A stretch of 64,000 bases of DNA from Rhyzopertha dominica (taxonomy: Eukaryota > Arthropoda > Insecta > Coleoptera > Bostrichidae). Shown piece by piece: positions 54,641 to 64,000 of the stretch. Positions within the stretch are counted from its first letter, which is position 1. Each line of letters opens with the position of its first letter. The stretch is taken from positions 2,604,001 to 2,668,000 of the forward strand of contig QCXZ01000053.1 of the NCBI GenBank assembly GCA_025024175.1. Direction: 5' to 3'. The notes beneath the pieces are model-generated. The model saw nothing but the letters and a program-made list of their open reading frames with translations, did not search any database and was not told the origin of the DNA. The position numbers were made by a program, and so were the translations under genes.

Positions 54641-56505
54641 AATGGGAGAAAATAAGACTTAATTTAACTTTGTCATGACTAGAAATTTAAATGCAGTCAT
54701 CCTGTTTGTGCAGGTACTGTGGCGTATAATTCTCACGTTGAATGCTTGACAAGGGTCAAATGCCAAGTATTTGTGAGGGGTGCGGAACTAGAATTTTTAT
54801 TTAAATTAATGAGCCGCAGTATAGCAGCAACCGTGTCTAACACATTTGGTTACGTACCCCTTTTGCATTGCCTTGTTGTCTTAACCTCGTTGCTGTGAAA
54901 CCTGCTTCACTTATAAATGTACTAAAGCTACCTTTTTCAGAACTGCCATTATTGTTCGTGTTTTACTTTAAGGAATAGAAGGAATAAAAGTTTCCAAAAT
55001 GCAAGTAAAAGTTGGTGGATCATACATTTCTGATCTTCTCTGTCACTGAAACGACAGATCATTTTGCAGTAGTTGAGGAAGAAAAAATAACTTCGGAATA
55101 TAATGAGGTAACGCTTAATCGTCAAAGTCAATAAAACTCTCGAGGTGTAGGTGCAAAACTGTAAACAATTTCGAAATCGTTTATTTGATAAGTATCTGGT
55201 CTTATCTTACACATCGGTGCAACACTTAAGTTTGTTGGGTAGTGGCATTGGCTGAATTTATGTTATGCGAAAAATCATCAGATGACATTGGGATGCTATT
55301 AAAAACGCACCAAATGCAAGTAAATCTAAATTAACATCTGAGGAAATTTTTGATAGCTAGTGGAGCAAATTCAGGTTCAGCCACAGTCCTTTTTTTACCG
55401 AACAAATTATGATACTAGAGTTAGTGAATTGTTAGATGAGAAAACGTACGCGAAATTATTCCAAGCTGGTATCTCAATTTTCCCTAATTTCTTATGCTTT
55501 TATTAAAATTTCTGATTCTTCAAATGACCAACAGCCGTTTTTACTTTACAAGTAAACAAAATTTTATGTTAATTATTTGTAGCTTTAAAGTAGAGAAAAT
55601 TTTTAATTTGATTAAAATCTTCAGAGTTTGTTGATGTTATAGAAATATTGCCTATTTAAGAAACTGATATTTTGAGTGTTGCTGAAACAAATCCAGGAGT
55701 TGATTTAGAAAACAACTAAAATACACTGCATTTAAGTTCATTGCAACCATGTGTTTTTAGATAGTGAATTTTATTATGACGAAAATTAGTAGTCTGACTA
55801 TCATTTATGTTGAACATATAATTATTTGTTTAGAGGTTTGGTCTGTATTATATTGACTCACCCTAGCGTGTTTCTCTCGTAAGCTCCCCACCGTTAAAAG
55901 GCACATTATTTTCCTTTTTTTGACAGATATCTCATGTAAGTCCAATACTAAAATTTTGAGAGGTATCGAGCATCAAGGACTACCAATCAAAATTTTACTT
56001 ATGCAGCACTCAGGCAAATCGAAAAAAATCTCCGAAGCTAAGAGAGATGGGAGGGTGTGGTTTTTTTTGACAAGATAATAGCGTNATTCTACTGTGTAGG
56101 TCCTTAAATCTTTCGTCATAGGTTTTCATACTCTAAGTATAAGGCTTGCAATCCAAATAAATTCAAATGTGGTTCTTTTTAAGCGAAATTTGCGAAAAAT
56201 TCCTGTTTTTGTTTCTCTAATAGTTATTATCAAGTTACCATGTTTTACAGAGGGAGATTATTATTAAGAACTGCGAGGGTTGAGACAATTTAGATTACGT
56301 ATTGTTGTGGTTATTTTTTTGAAGAAGTGTTGTACGCAAGACGAACTGGCTAAAAAGGTCTTTATTCTTGTTGTATGAAAACAAAATCTTCTGTTAGCTG
56401 CCAGAATGTATACTATATGTTTTCCCAACATGAAGTATCCCCGAGAAAATTCCTTCAAAAAATTGCTGGTTATATTTTATAACATCGGATTTTGTGTTCG
56501 ATTCA
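54641..56505. other. AT-rich DNA, nothing recognised
   Basis: No motif or long frame can be supported. An unresolved base is at 56084. Confidence 0.4.
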
Positions 56506-56509
56506 CTGT

Positions 56510-56990
56510 GTACAGGATACTCCAACAACATTACTAATACTGAAGAATTGCGTGAGGATCATTTTAGGACTCTATACATCGACGGTAGTTAAATATTTAC
56601 CCTGGCTAGCCATCTTATATGCCCTTTTTCTTGGATAGCCACATTAGCAACACTGAAAGTAAATAATATAATGGGGCTGCATCTTTTGAATCAAAACAGG
56701 TGAATGGGCTGTTCATTGTCCAGCTAGATCATCGGATTTAACATAATTTAATTCTTTTTGAATTGCAACCTTCTAAAATTTTGATTTGCCAGCATTGGTT
56801 AAATAGAATGTATCGTCTTTACATCAACTATTTACGAAGTACTTAAGCAAAATATCAACTTGTTCCCTTGGCCACAAAGATGTCACGATCTTTCTCCATC
56901 CGGTGCGTCTGCAGCATATTTATTGAACAAGTAGATATCTCTGAAGGAAACCGATGATCTGCCATTCTAGTATGTTCTTTAACGCCATAC
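56510..56990 (+). pseudogene. mariner-family remnant
   Basis: WAVHCPARSSDLT (56708-56746) matches the PARSPDLT third-Asp region of mariner transposases, with stops in the following FDFFLWGYLK-type segment. TACAGGATACTCC at 56513 resembles a mariner tip. It lies just beyond the 3' end of the first LC8-like gene. Confidence 0.5.
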
Positions 56991-57079
56991 TAACTGTTAC
57001 AAACTGTAGGTGGTTAGATTCACTTTTAGGTATAGGTATCGTCATACTAATCATTAAAAACACAAGTTTATATTTTCAG

Positions 57080-57085
57080 TTTATT
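57080..57085 (-). terminator. polyadenylation signal of the first LC8-like gene
   Basis: TTTATT on the + strand is AATAAA on the minus strand, 78 bp after the stop codon. The surrounding CATTAAAAACACAAG and CAGTTTATTG text is also found after the second gene (signal at 62497-62502). Confidence 0.6.
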
Positions 57086-57162
57086 GATATACATAGTTAA
57101 GTCCCTAATTTTAAGCTTAGTTAAGACAGTGACAAAAAGTATGGAATTACCCTTTACTCTAC

Positions 57163-57624
57163 TCAGCAAGTTTTTCTAAGACCAAAGACTAATATCACGT
57201 CACCCTGGTAACCCAGAATTATATAGTAATTATAGTAGTACTGGATATACTGGTAGTTAGCCCCCACGTTCCAGTAGTACTGAGGATATACAGCCGTAAA
57301 CATACTTTCAAACACACTCACTCTATCACCCAGAGCTGCCGTCGCTTCATAAGCTGTGTTGAGCAAAGTCGCTGCATTGGCTTGCATTTCAGCTGGCATG
57401 TTGCTACTGTAGATGACAGCACGATTCTGACAACATTAATTTTTTGTAAGAGAAGAGATTGATGAAGTTTCGTGATAACTTACAAGAATGACCTTCGAAT
57501 TGGCCTCATCTTTGGTAATGGCAGCGTATTTCGAACCGTCGTCACTGTTGGTTGCAACTTCAGTCGGATTTGCCAAGGCAACTTTGACCAGGCAGATGAC
57601 AGCGAGAAGATGTAGCTTCTGCAT
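57163..57624 (-). CDS. secreted dynein light chain (LC8)-like protein, copy 1
   Basis: Exons are 57624-57484 and 57426-57163 (minus), with a 57-bp phase-0 intron (CTT/GTAAGT, TTGTCAG/AAT). The protein is 134 aa. Residues 1-18 form a signal peptide (MQKLHLLAVICLVKVALA), then an acidic spacer to residue 47. Exon 2 aligns with LC8: RAVIYSSNMPAEMQANA at 49-65 matches the LC8 N-terminal KAVIK..DM.EEMQ.DA. A Trp at 99 and the final GDVILVFG correspond to LC8 Trp54 and its C-terminal ILLF strand, with 3 residues fewer between. An upstream in-frame ATG at 57651 precedes the predicted start site (57647), so it is not used. LC8 proteins are cytosolic dimeric hubs; export of this fold is unexpected. The function is unknown. 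Its paralog lies 5 kb away. Confidence 0.85.
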
Positions 57625-57646
57625 TTTGTTGGTTGCTTCGCAATAC

Positions 57647-57677
57647 TGCAAATCTTCTCGGATGGCCGCTATATAAA
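57647..57677 (-). promoter_or_regulatory. TATA box and initiator of LC8-like copy 1
   Basis: TTTATATA (57677-57670) precedes an initiator GCAGT whose A is at 57647, a 30-nt spacing. It leaves a 23-nt 5' UTR. The second gene has the same arrangement. Confidence 0.7.
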
Positions 57678-57679
57678 CG

Positions 57680-58215
57680 GGTTTCTTGAAAAAAAAATAA
57701 CCGATTTTATCACCAGTACTGCTACTGATTATATCTAATCTCTGATTGTTTTAAGACCTTGTTTTCTATTTACAGCCTAAAGTTTCATCAAGATAGGAAA
57801 TTGCCATAATTCCCGGAACAATAAGGATTAAAACTCGTGGAATTGGTCGCGTTATCCAAGCATATTTGTAAAAAAAGGTCAATGGAAACCCCAAAAAAAA
57901 CTCGTGCGCATTATTTCAAATGTTGATGAAACGATCACAGGTAGAAGGAAAATATAAAGGGCTAAAAATGTAGGGCGTTTTTTCTTTGTTTTTCTCTTTG
58001 TTTTTGTTTTTTCTCTGTTTGTTTCCTGTTTCAGCCTTTTTGAGGTTCACTGACATCCTTGGTCATCGCAACATGTTTTATTTACATTAATCTAAATTAT
58101 TCAATTTGTTGTTNTTTTAAATTGTTGTTTTTAATGAGTTCTTAATCGAATGCAGTTTAAAAATGCGGTCGATCTATTTAAAAAAAAACTTGTTAGTTAA
58201 TATCTCGGTCAGATT
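57680..58215. other. upstream flank of LC8-like copy 1
   Basis: AT-rich with a TTTTTCTCTTTG-type pyrimidine run near 57990 and an unresolved base at 58114. No regulatory site was recognised beyond the core promoter. Confidence 0.35.
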
Positions 58216-58220
58216 GCTTT

Positions 58221-58560
58221 TTTGTAAACACCGCAAAATTCTTCTCAAGAAGTAATACATCCTCGCCATTTTAACCATTAATCTACTATGCCAAATGAGA
58301 AAGTTTACTTATGTAGATTTTTGAAATATCTATCTAATAACAAATGACTGTAGGCTGTCGGTCCCTTAAAAAATTTGTTTAATTATCTTCCTATTCAAAA
58401 TACCAAACTTGTAGTCAGTAGTAGTAGTAGTCTTTTGAAATTCAATTTGTTTTTTTTGTGAACACTAAAAGATTCGTGGAACTTTGCCATTTAAAACCAC
58501 TAGTCTATGAAGTCAAGTAAGAAAGTTAGTTATTGTAGACTGTTAAAGTGAACACCATGT
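58221..58560. repeat. diverged local duplication, period about 233 bp
   Basis: TTTGTAAACACCGCAAAATTC at 58221 and TTTTGTGAACACTAAAAGATTC at 58454 each lead into a GCCATTT..AACCA / CTA.TATG..A.. / GAGAAAGTT or GTAAGAAAGTT / TAGA segment. The copies are clearly related but diverged. Confidence 0.5.
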
Positions 58561-59099
58561 ATAACTTCAGTTTTACTGCTTTCTTTGATTGCAAAATATT
58601 CCGTATGCTCTTTCCACAAATACAACAGATTTATTAAAAATAACGAGGATGATCAAAGCGTATATTAATATTTCACTTAAACATACCAATATTTAATTTA
58701 ATTTAAAGCAAAGTACTTTATCATAAGGTAGATGTAGTTAGATTTAGGTAAGCTTGTCTAACTTTAAAGTTGCTTATTTTTGGCATTCCGGGTTAGACAA
58801 TTTTGAAATAGTTTTGGTATCTTGACATATGAGGTAAAATTAAAACCATGGCATAATTATAATTCACACCAATTCGTGTTAGATATTTAGTAATTGTGCT
58901 TTATACACTGATAAAGTTAAAAGGTTTTGAGAAAAAATATGTACCTACCTTTACATTAAATATAGTGTTTAAAGGGAACTTGAGTTACCGGAATAATTTG
59001 TAATTGCTCTAGATGTTTTTCAGATGCAGATGAAACTATTTGGTCTAAATTCGTTTGGCTCAATTAATTGCTATAGAGTCCATGTAATATAGGGGCAAA

Positions 59100-60850
59100 T
59101 ATCTAGACATTTCTGACATATGGGTAATACCGCTGAAATAAATAAGCACTTTACTAACTTACCTTTGGTACTTTTTGTAGTACGTAGTCTTAATGGTCAA
59201 ATATCTACTTCTATAACCGAAGGGGTGTATAGTTCATTCCAGTTGGTCGAAGACTACTTTGTAGAATTAAATTAAAAGGCCTATTTTCCTTGTAAATAAG
59301 AGCATGCCTGAATTATATAGGCGTCATACTTGTTTATGCGATTATCGAGGTAATCATTTATTTGCCTTTGATTTAAATATATCAACTTAGTGTGTTTGTA
59401 ACAACTCTAGATTAATTTTCAAAGAAATTCATTTTGTTGATCTAAGAATAACGTTTTATGTCTGTAGTAAACATTTGCAATCAGATTACCTACGTATTTC
59501 TCCATAACAACGTGAAATATGTAAAATACCTACACGAGGTCTTTAAAAGATATTTATCAGTAATGATAAATTATAAATTCCGTTAATTTTGATTACATAG
59601 TGATAAGAACAACGAATTGGTACATCTTTAAATAGAATGTAATTTAATCACAATTGTGTGACAAAAACAAAACACTCAAAAGTCCAATTCCAGGAATATG
59701 CCAGGAGGGTTGGACGTAAAAAGTAAACCTATATTCCGTTAAAGATTTTTTAATTTAAGTTTTTGGATAATGTGAGTTTGGAAATCATAGCTAAAAGCGA
59801 TAAGTATAATAATACCTACTTCTCTTTCAAGGGCTTCCTGAAAAAGAGGGGGATGCAAAAATCTTTGTGTTGTAAAGGATGGTGTGAAAAAAAGGACTTA
59901 ACATTATCTGTAAATGAAGGTTCTGTAAACTTCGAATCAAAGGAACGGAAAGAATATGGATCTTGTAATCTTTAAATCTGAAAAGGGAACGATATAGTTA
60001 CTTTCTAATTCGTGTGTAAACTGTGTTTTAGGGTAGAAGGAATCAATATGAGTAAGGACGTTTGTAGATCATCAATTGTGCCTTGAATAAGGGTCAGGAC
60101 ATCATCTACTTAATTTTAATCGTCAATAATTCACATAGCAAAGAACAAAATGTGCCTTATTTACATCAAAGTTTTATACTTACCTTTAATCATCAGTCAA
60201 CTACACACCATTTCTGTTTATTAATTTATTATTTATTTATCAAAGGTGCTTATTCCGTTTAGCGCAATCCTGTTGCTATGTAAACTAAATATAAAAATTG
60301 CTCGTTTGTAAGAATAGGTAATAACGCTGAAATTAATAAGCAATTACCATATGTACTTTAAAAATATTTATTTCCGTTGGCATTGACATTTGGTTTAAAA
60401 TCTATGGATCATAATTTCAGTATAAGCTTTCTTTTCTCTGTAAAAGTAGTTCATAGGCATCAACACCACTATAACATACAAAAACAACTATTTCCATTAA
60501 GTACAAGTAAATAATGTAGGGATGCAACTCATTCGAGGCTAGGTAGAATTAAATTAAAAAACACAACTGTTGCAGTGTAACATATGAATCAAATTGGAAC
60601 AAACACTACCGATTTTTCCGTTTAAACGGGTGAATTTTTAAATTAAGAGCGTCATACTTTTTTAAAGAATATATTACAATTATAAAAGCAGTTATTTATT
60701 TGCTTTTAACTTAATTATATTACATTAAAGTAAATGTACGTGCGTTTCAAACAACTCTGCATGTTAGTAAAGTTTTACGTGTGTAGTAAACATTTGCAAT
60801 AAGGTTGCGTAAAGATAAATGCAATTGAAACATCTAAAGAAGAAAAAGCC
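59100..60850. repeat. old duplication between the two LC8-like genes
   Basis: Blocks recur in the same order. GGGTAATACCGCTGAAAT (59122) recurs as AGGTAATAACGCTGAAAT (60316). AGAATTAAATTAAAA (near 59263 and 60545), GCGTCATACTT (59320 and 60649) and GTAGTAAACATTTGCAAT (59464 and 60783) also recur. Each copy spans about 400-500 bp with indels. No genes lie inside. A 70-codon frame at 59763-59975 lies between them and is unmatched. Confidence 0.6.
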
Positions 60851-61049
60851 GAATATGTCAAGGGCGTAGAACTTTAAAAAATGTTAAGAACTTAAAGAAA
60901 ACTTCCTGAGTAAAAGGGGTGTGGATAGGTCCCTAAAAGGTTGCTGTTCTATTTATTCTCAACTTCTGTAAGTTTTCCACGTTGTAATTTATGAATACAT
61001 ATATAGGCCTCCCTCAGGAAACATAAACTATACCACAATCAACAAAAAA

Positions 61050-61940
61050 AAATTTCAATTTTCTGAAGTATCTAGTGCTAGGGTACTTGAGGCGATCAAC
61101 AGCTTAAAGAATGGCTAGTCATTTGATATTTACAATCTTAATGATAAATCATAAAATAAATCAAGGTATGTATTTTATATCCCCTTACAAAGTTAATAAA
61201 TAAGCGTATAACTACATCATACTATCCATACTATTTGCAGAAAGCAATTATTGTTCCAATACACAAAACGAGAGACAAAAAGGATTCTTGAAATTACAGA
61301 CCAGTGGCTTGTTGCCAATTTTCTATTGGAAAAAATTCTAGCAGTCCAGCTAAACAAGTATTTTTAAACAAATTACCTGCTTTCGAACACTCAAATTGGA
61401 TTTAGAAGCAATCGTAATACTGTAGGAGCGGTCTCAACCTTAATTAAAAAAAAACTCAACGTCTGAATATGCGATGTGCTTCTTTCTAGATATTTCGGAG
61501 GATTTCGACAGTGTATTACACGGCATATTATTGAGAAAACGGTATACTTATAGTCTTGACCCAAAGTTGCAAAATGTTTTTTAACAAACACAACACGGGA
61601 AATCAGAATGAATTCTACACTATCAGGGAGCTTACTTTTAGAGCATGGGGTGCCACAAGGATCGATCATTGGACCGTTACTATTTTTAATTTATATTAAT
61701 GACTTCTCAGCCTTTCTTGGAAACAACTCAGGTTTGTTGTTGTTAAGATGTCTAACAAATGAAGTACCAATATCCACTCTAAGAAATGTCTACTTTTCTT
61801 TAATAGAATCTCATTTGTGCTACGGCCTGATACTGAGGGGTCATACAGCATTGCAAAAAGAATTTTTAACTACAACGAAAAGCAGTTAGAATTTTGGGAA
61901 ATTTAAAATTGCAAGAAGACTGTCATGTGTCTGAATATAC
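61050..61940 (+). pseudogene. jockey/CR1-like reverse transcriptase remnant
   Basis: AINSLKNG..SFDIYNLN is followed by KAIIVPIHKTRDKKDS and NYRPVA near 61250-61310. Near 61630 comes LEHGVPQGSIIGPLLFLIYIND (motif B). The frame then jumps to a thumb block, STLRNVYFSLIESHLCYGLI, with the catalytic YADD block deleted. AT/ATT-rich DNA at 62130-62160 may be the 3' end. It sits between the LC8-like genes. Confidence 0.8.
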
Positions 61941-62496
61941 TAATGCTGCCCTCGCTACAACTTCAGTGTCTATTAGCTATAAAGCAAAATATTGCTAGCA
62001 TTGAAAGATATTCACTTAAACGATAAGCGAAATAATGACAAGTTTGTCAAAAAAATCAGATTGTCAAAATCAGTTAGTGAATATCTCGGTACCTATCAAA
62101 TATAAACAATGTCAAAACCTATTATTTTAATATTAATAAAGATTATTATAATTATTATTAATAGTTCAGCTAGCAAGGGATTAGCAAATATTAAGTCAGA
62201 TTTCTGAGAAAAAAATCATTACTGAAACACTGAAAGCAAAGAAATTTTGGCCCATTATAATTTTAGCGCGGAACCCTCCTAACTTTGTTTAACATAAAAA
62301 TATAAATTTATAAAGATAAACCCAATTATTCCAAAATTATAAAGTCTCCCCAGAATTCATAAACAAAATTGCCCTATTAGAGCGGTGCTCTCATATAAAA
62401 TTCTTCTTGTTATCGTCTTTCTAAATGAGATGAGAGGATTTGGGGGTAGAGGTATCTCAAAACTAAACATTAAAAACACCAGCTTGCTTTTTACAG

Positions 62497-62502
62497 TTTA
62501 TT
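62497..62502 (-). terminator. polyadenylation signal of LC8-like copy 2
   Basis: TTTATT on the + strand (AATAAA on the minus) about 124 bp after the stop, within text shared with copy 1. Confidence 0.55.
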
Positions 62503-62625
62503 GCTATTCATATATTTAATACTCTGGATCCAGAATTACTAACACAGTGATAAACAATGTAAAGACCAGTAGAAGGATTTCATAATAAGCCTTACTAAAA
62601 TAATTTTTTACCGTATTCAGCTTGT

Positions 62626-63069
62626 TTATCCAAACAGCAAGATATCATCCCCGTATTTATACAGACGTATGTAATAGTTAGAGTAATAGCGGACGTGGTC
62701 GAAGTTAACCACCACATTCCAATTGTAGCTGGGATAATAAGAACCAAACAATTGTCCGAAGACATTGACTCTATCACCTATTGTTGACGCCTGATTGTAA
62801 GCTCTGTCAAGCAAATTAGCTGCGTTGTAACGCATTCCATATCCCATATTGGTGGCTATGATGGCAGCACCGCGCTAACAAGTATAGGTGCTTCTTTGTA
62901 CAAAAACAAGGTAACATTTTATGCCAAAACTTACCAGGAAAATCCTAGAATTGGTCTGATTCAAGGAACTGGCAATATCTTTCGAACTGATTTCATTATA
63001 GCTAGCAAATTCAGTTGAATTTGCTAGAGCAACTTTGACAAGACAAATGAGAACGAGAAAACGTAACAT
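62626..63069 (-). CDS. secreted dynein light chain (LC8)-like protein, copy 2
   Basis: Exons are 63069-62935 and 62874-62626 (minus) with a 60-bp phase-0 intron (CTG/GTAAGT, TTGTTAG/CGC) at the same place as in copy 1. The protein is 127 aa: signal peptide MLRFLVLICLVKVALA, a Ser/Asn-rich spacer to residue 45, then the LC8-like exon. The intron-to-Met spacing is identical (nine codons), and the Trp-to-Phe distance in the C-terminal sheet (30 residues, W-NVVVNF ... DDILLF) equals copy 1. The LC8 Trp and its NF motif are kept, while the acidic EEMQ helix start has become GYGMRY. Identity to copy 1 is highest in the signal peptide (LICLVKVALAN) and in GDRV.VF. It lacks copy 1's five-residue C-terminal extension. 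Function unknown. Confidence 0.85.
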
Positions 63070-63091
63070 TTTCGTGGTTGATTCGCACTAC

Positions 63092-63121
63092 TGCAATGTT
63101 AATGAGTGGTCGCCTTATAAA
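63092..63121 (-). promoter_or_regulatory. TATA box and initiator of LC8-like copy 2
   Basis: TTTATAAG (from 63121) and an initiator GCAGT with its A at 63092 lie 29-30 nt apart. The 23-nt leader differs from copy 1 at only 4 of 23 positions. Confidence 0.7.
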
Positions 63122-63299
63122 GGAGTTCCTTTATTATTCTTCTGCTAATTATATCTTATCTAGCTCATTGTCTTTGCTGTTAGGGACTAAAATTGCGTTA
63201 GTGTGGTGCCATAAATAAAATGAACCTTAAATTTTGAAACTACGTGCCGACGAGCAACTAAAATCTTATATAATGCTATGCACCTGAGAACGTCTAGAA

Positions 63300-63990
63300 A
63301 GGATTAAAAACAAATAGTCAGGAACTTGTAGTATTATTAATTTTGATACGTATACTTTTCTCTTACACACAAGCGTTTTAAGGTGACTGTAGTTTCTGTT
63401 CTTTGTATCTAGAAAGCAATAGTCAATGTGAGGATATATAATCGCATTAACCAGTTTTAATTTGTGTCCTCCGATAGCATAGTTTTTAAGTAGTAAAGAC
63501 TTTTAAGTTTAAAAAACACTGTTTTGCTGAATAATTTTACAACTCAATGATACATTTAGTCCTAGGTCCTTTGCAGAAGACGTCCACTTAATTACATCTC
63601 CATTTACAACTATATTGAACGGTGTTGCACGTTTTTGTGCGTTTGAACTTATACACAGAGCTAATGTTTTTTGAGGGTTATGCCTTAGCCACTTTCGTAC
63701 ACACCACTCATGAGGTCTTCCCAAATCATGATGCCTTTGACAATTTTTATGGAGGTTGGTAAGACAGATATGTAATGAATGATAATAGATATCACAATTA
63801 CTGCTAATTTTTATTAAAATTGCTACACATAACATATAAAGGTGATTTTAACAGAACATTCGTATTGCAGTTGTTACAGTAAAAAGTCGAGAAATACCGT
63901 GGGTTAATTCTAGGAACCATGAAAACTATCCCATTAAGAAGACTAATACAATCAATCTTATTGCTCAGTATTTTATGTAAAAATACAATA
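63300..63990 (-). pseudogene. non-LTR reverse transcriptase remnant at window end
   Basis: The minus-strand frame (63835-63509) contains NPQKTLALCISSNAQKR and IVVNGDVIKWTSSAKDLGLN, the text that follows the catalytic YADD in jockey-like RTs (LxxNxxKTxxLxxG ... LGVxxDxxL). The block after it (IIQQNSVF) is degraded. The element may continue beyond the window. Confidence 0.75.
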
Positions 63991-64000
63991 CTTAAGATAA

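Noticed and set aside
57625..57651. Upstream in-frame ATG of the first LC8-like gene
   Set aside because: It lies 4 nt before the predicted transcription start and would spoil the signal peptide; the second gene has no equivalent.
59763..59975. 70-codon open frame between the LC8-like genes
   Set aside because: No domain, no signal peptide, no splice or promoter context, and similar-length frames are common here by chance.

Overview
The window is AT-rich, intron-bearing nuclear DNA from an insect. A beetle is plausible from the mix of transposons, but this is not proven. Support for an insect comes from short GT-AG introns of 55-60 bp, TATA plus GCAGT-type start sites, a Runt-domain gene ending in VWRPY, and many decayed Tc1/mariner, jockey-like, Penelope-like (PLE), Ty3/gypsy, Crypton-like and MULE-like copies. 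A few N bases mark a draft assembly.

Three host genes can be supported. (1) A RUNX/Runt transcription factor on the + strand at 38491-42966 has three coding exons (445 + 171 + 527 nt) encoding 380 aa. The whole DNA-binding domain is in exon 1 and the Groucho-binding VWRPY is at the C terminus. It is probably runt, but the paralog is not settled. (2, 3) Two paralogous minus-strand genes, at 57163-57624 and 62626-63069, encode small secreted proteins of 134 and 127 aa. Each has a signal-peptide exon joined to an exon that aligns with dynein light chain LC8. Their promoters, 5' leaders, intron positions and 3' ends match, so they are a tandem duplication. The DNA between them holds further old duplications.

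Layout: 1-37.5 kb is a gene desert of transposon remnants separated by AT-rich DNA and GC-richer islands without coding potential. 37.5-43.3 kb is the Runt gene, with a transposase scrap in its 3-kb second intron. 43.3-57 kb is again remnants and islands, including a Crypton-like recombinase with an intron, a PLE interrupted by satellite monomers, and a Ty3/gypsy pol. 57-63.1 kb is the secreted LC8-like pair. The last kilobase is another reverse transcriptase remnant.

The islands are the best candidates for regulatory modules of the Runt gene, since such developmental genes often lie in large regulatory deserts. That is inference. All transposon open frames seen are broken. The most unusual items are the secreted LC8-like pair, one satellite family present as two diverged arrays beside transposon breakpoints, and hammerhead-ribozyme-like folds at PLE ends.
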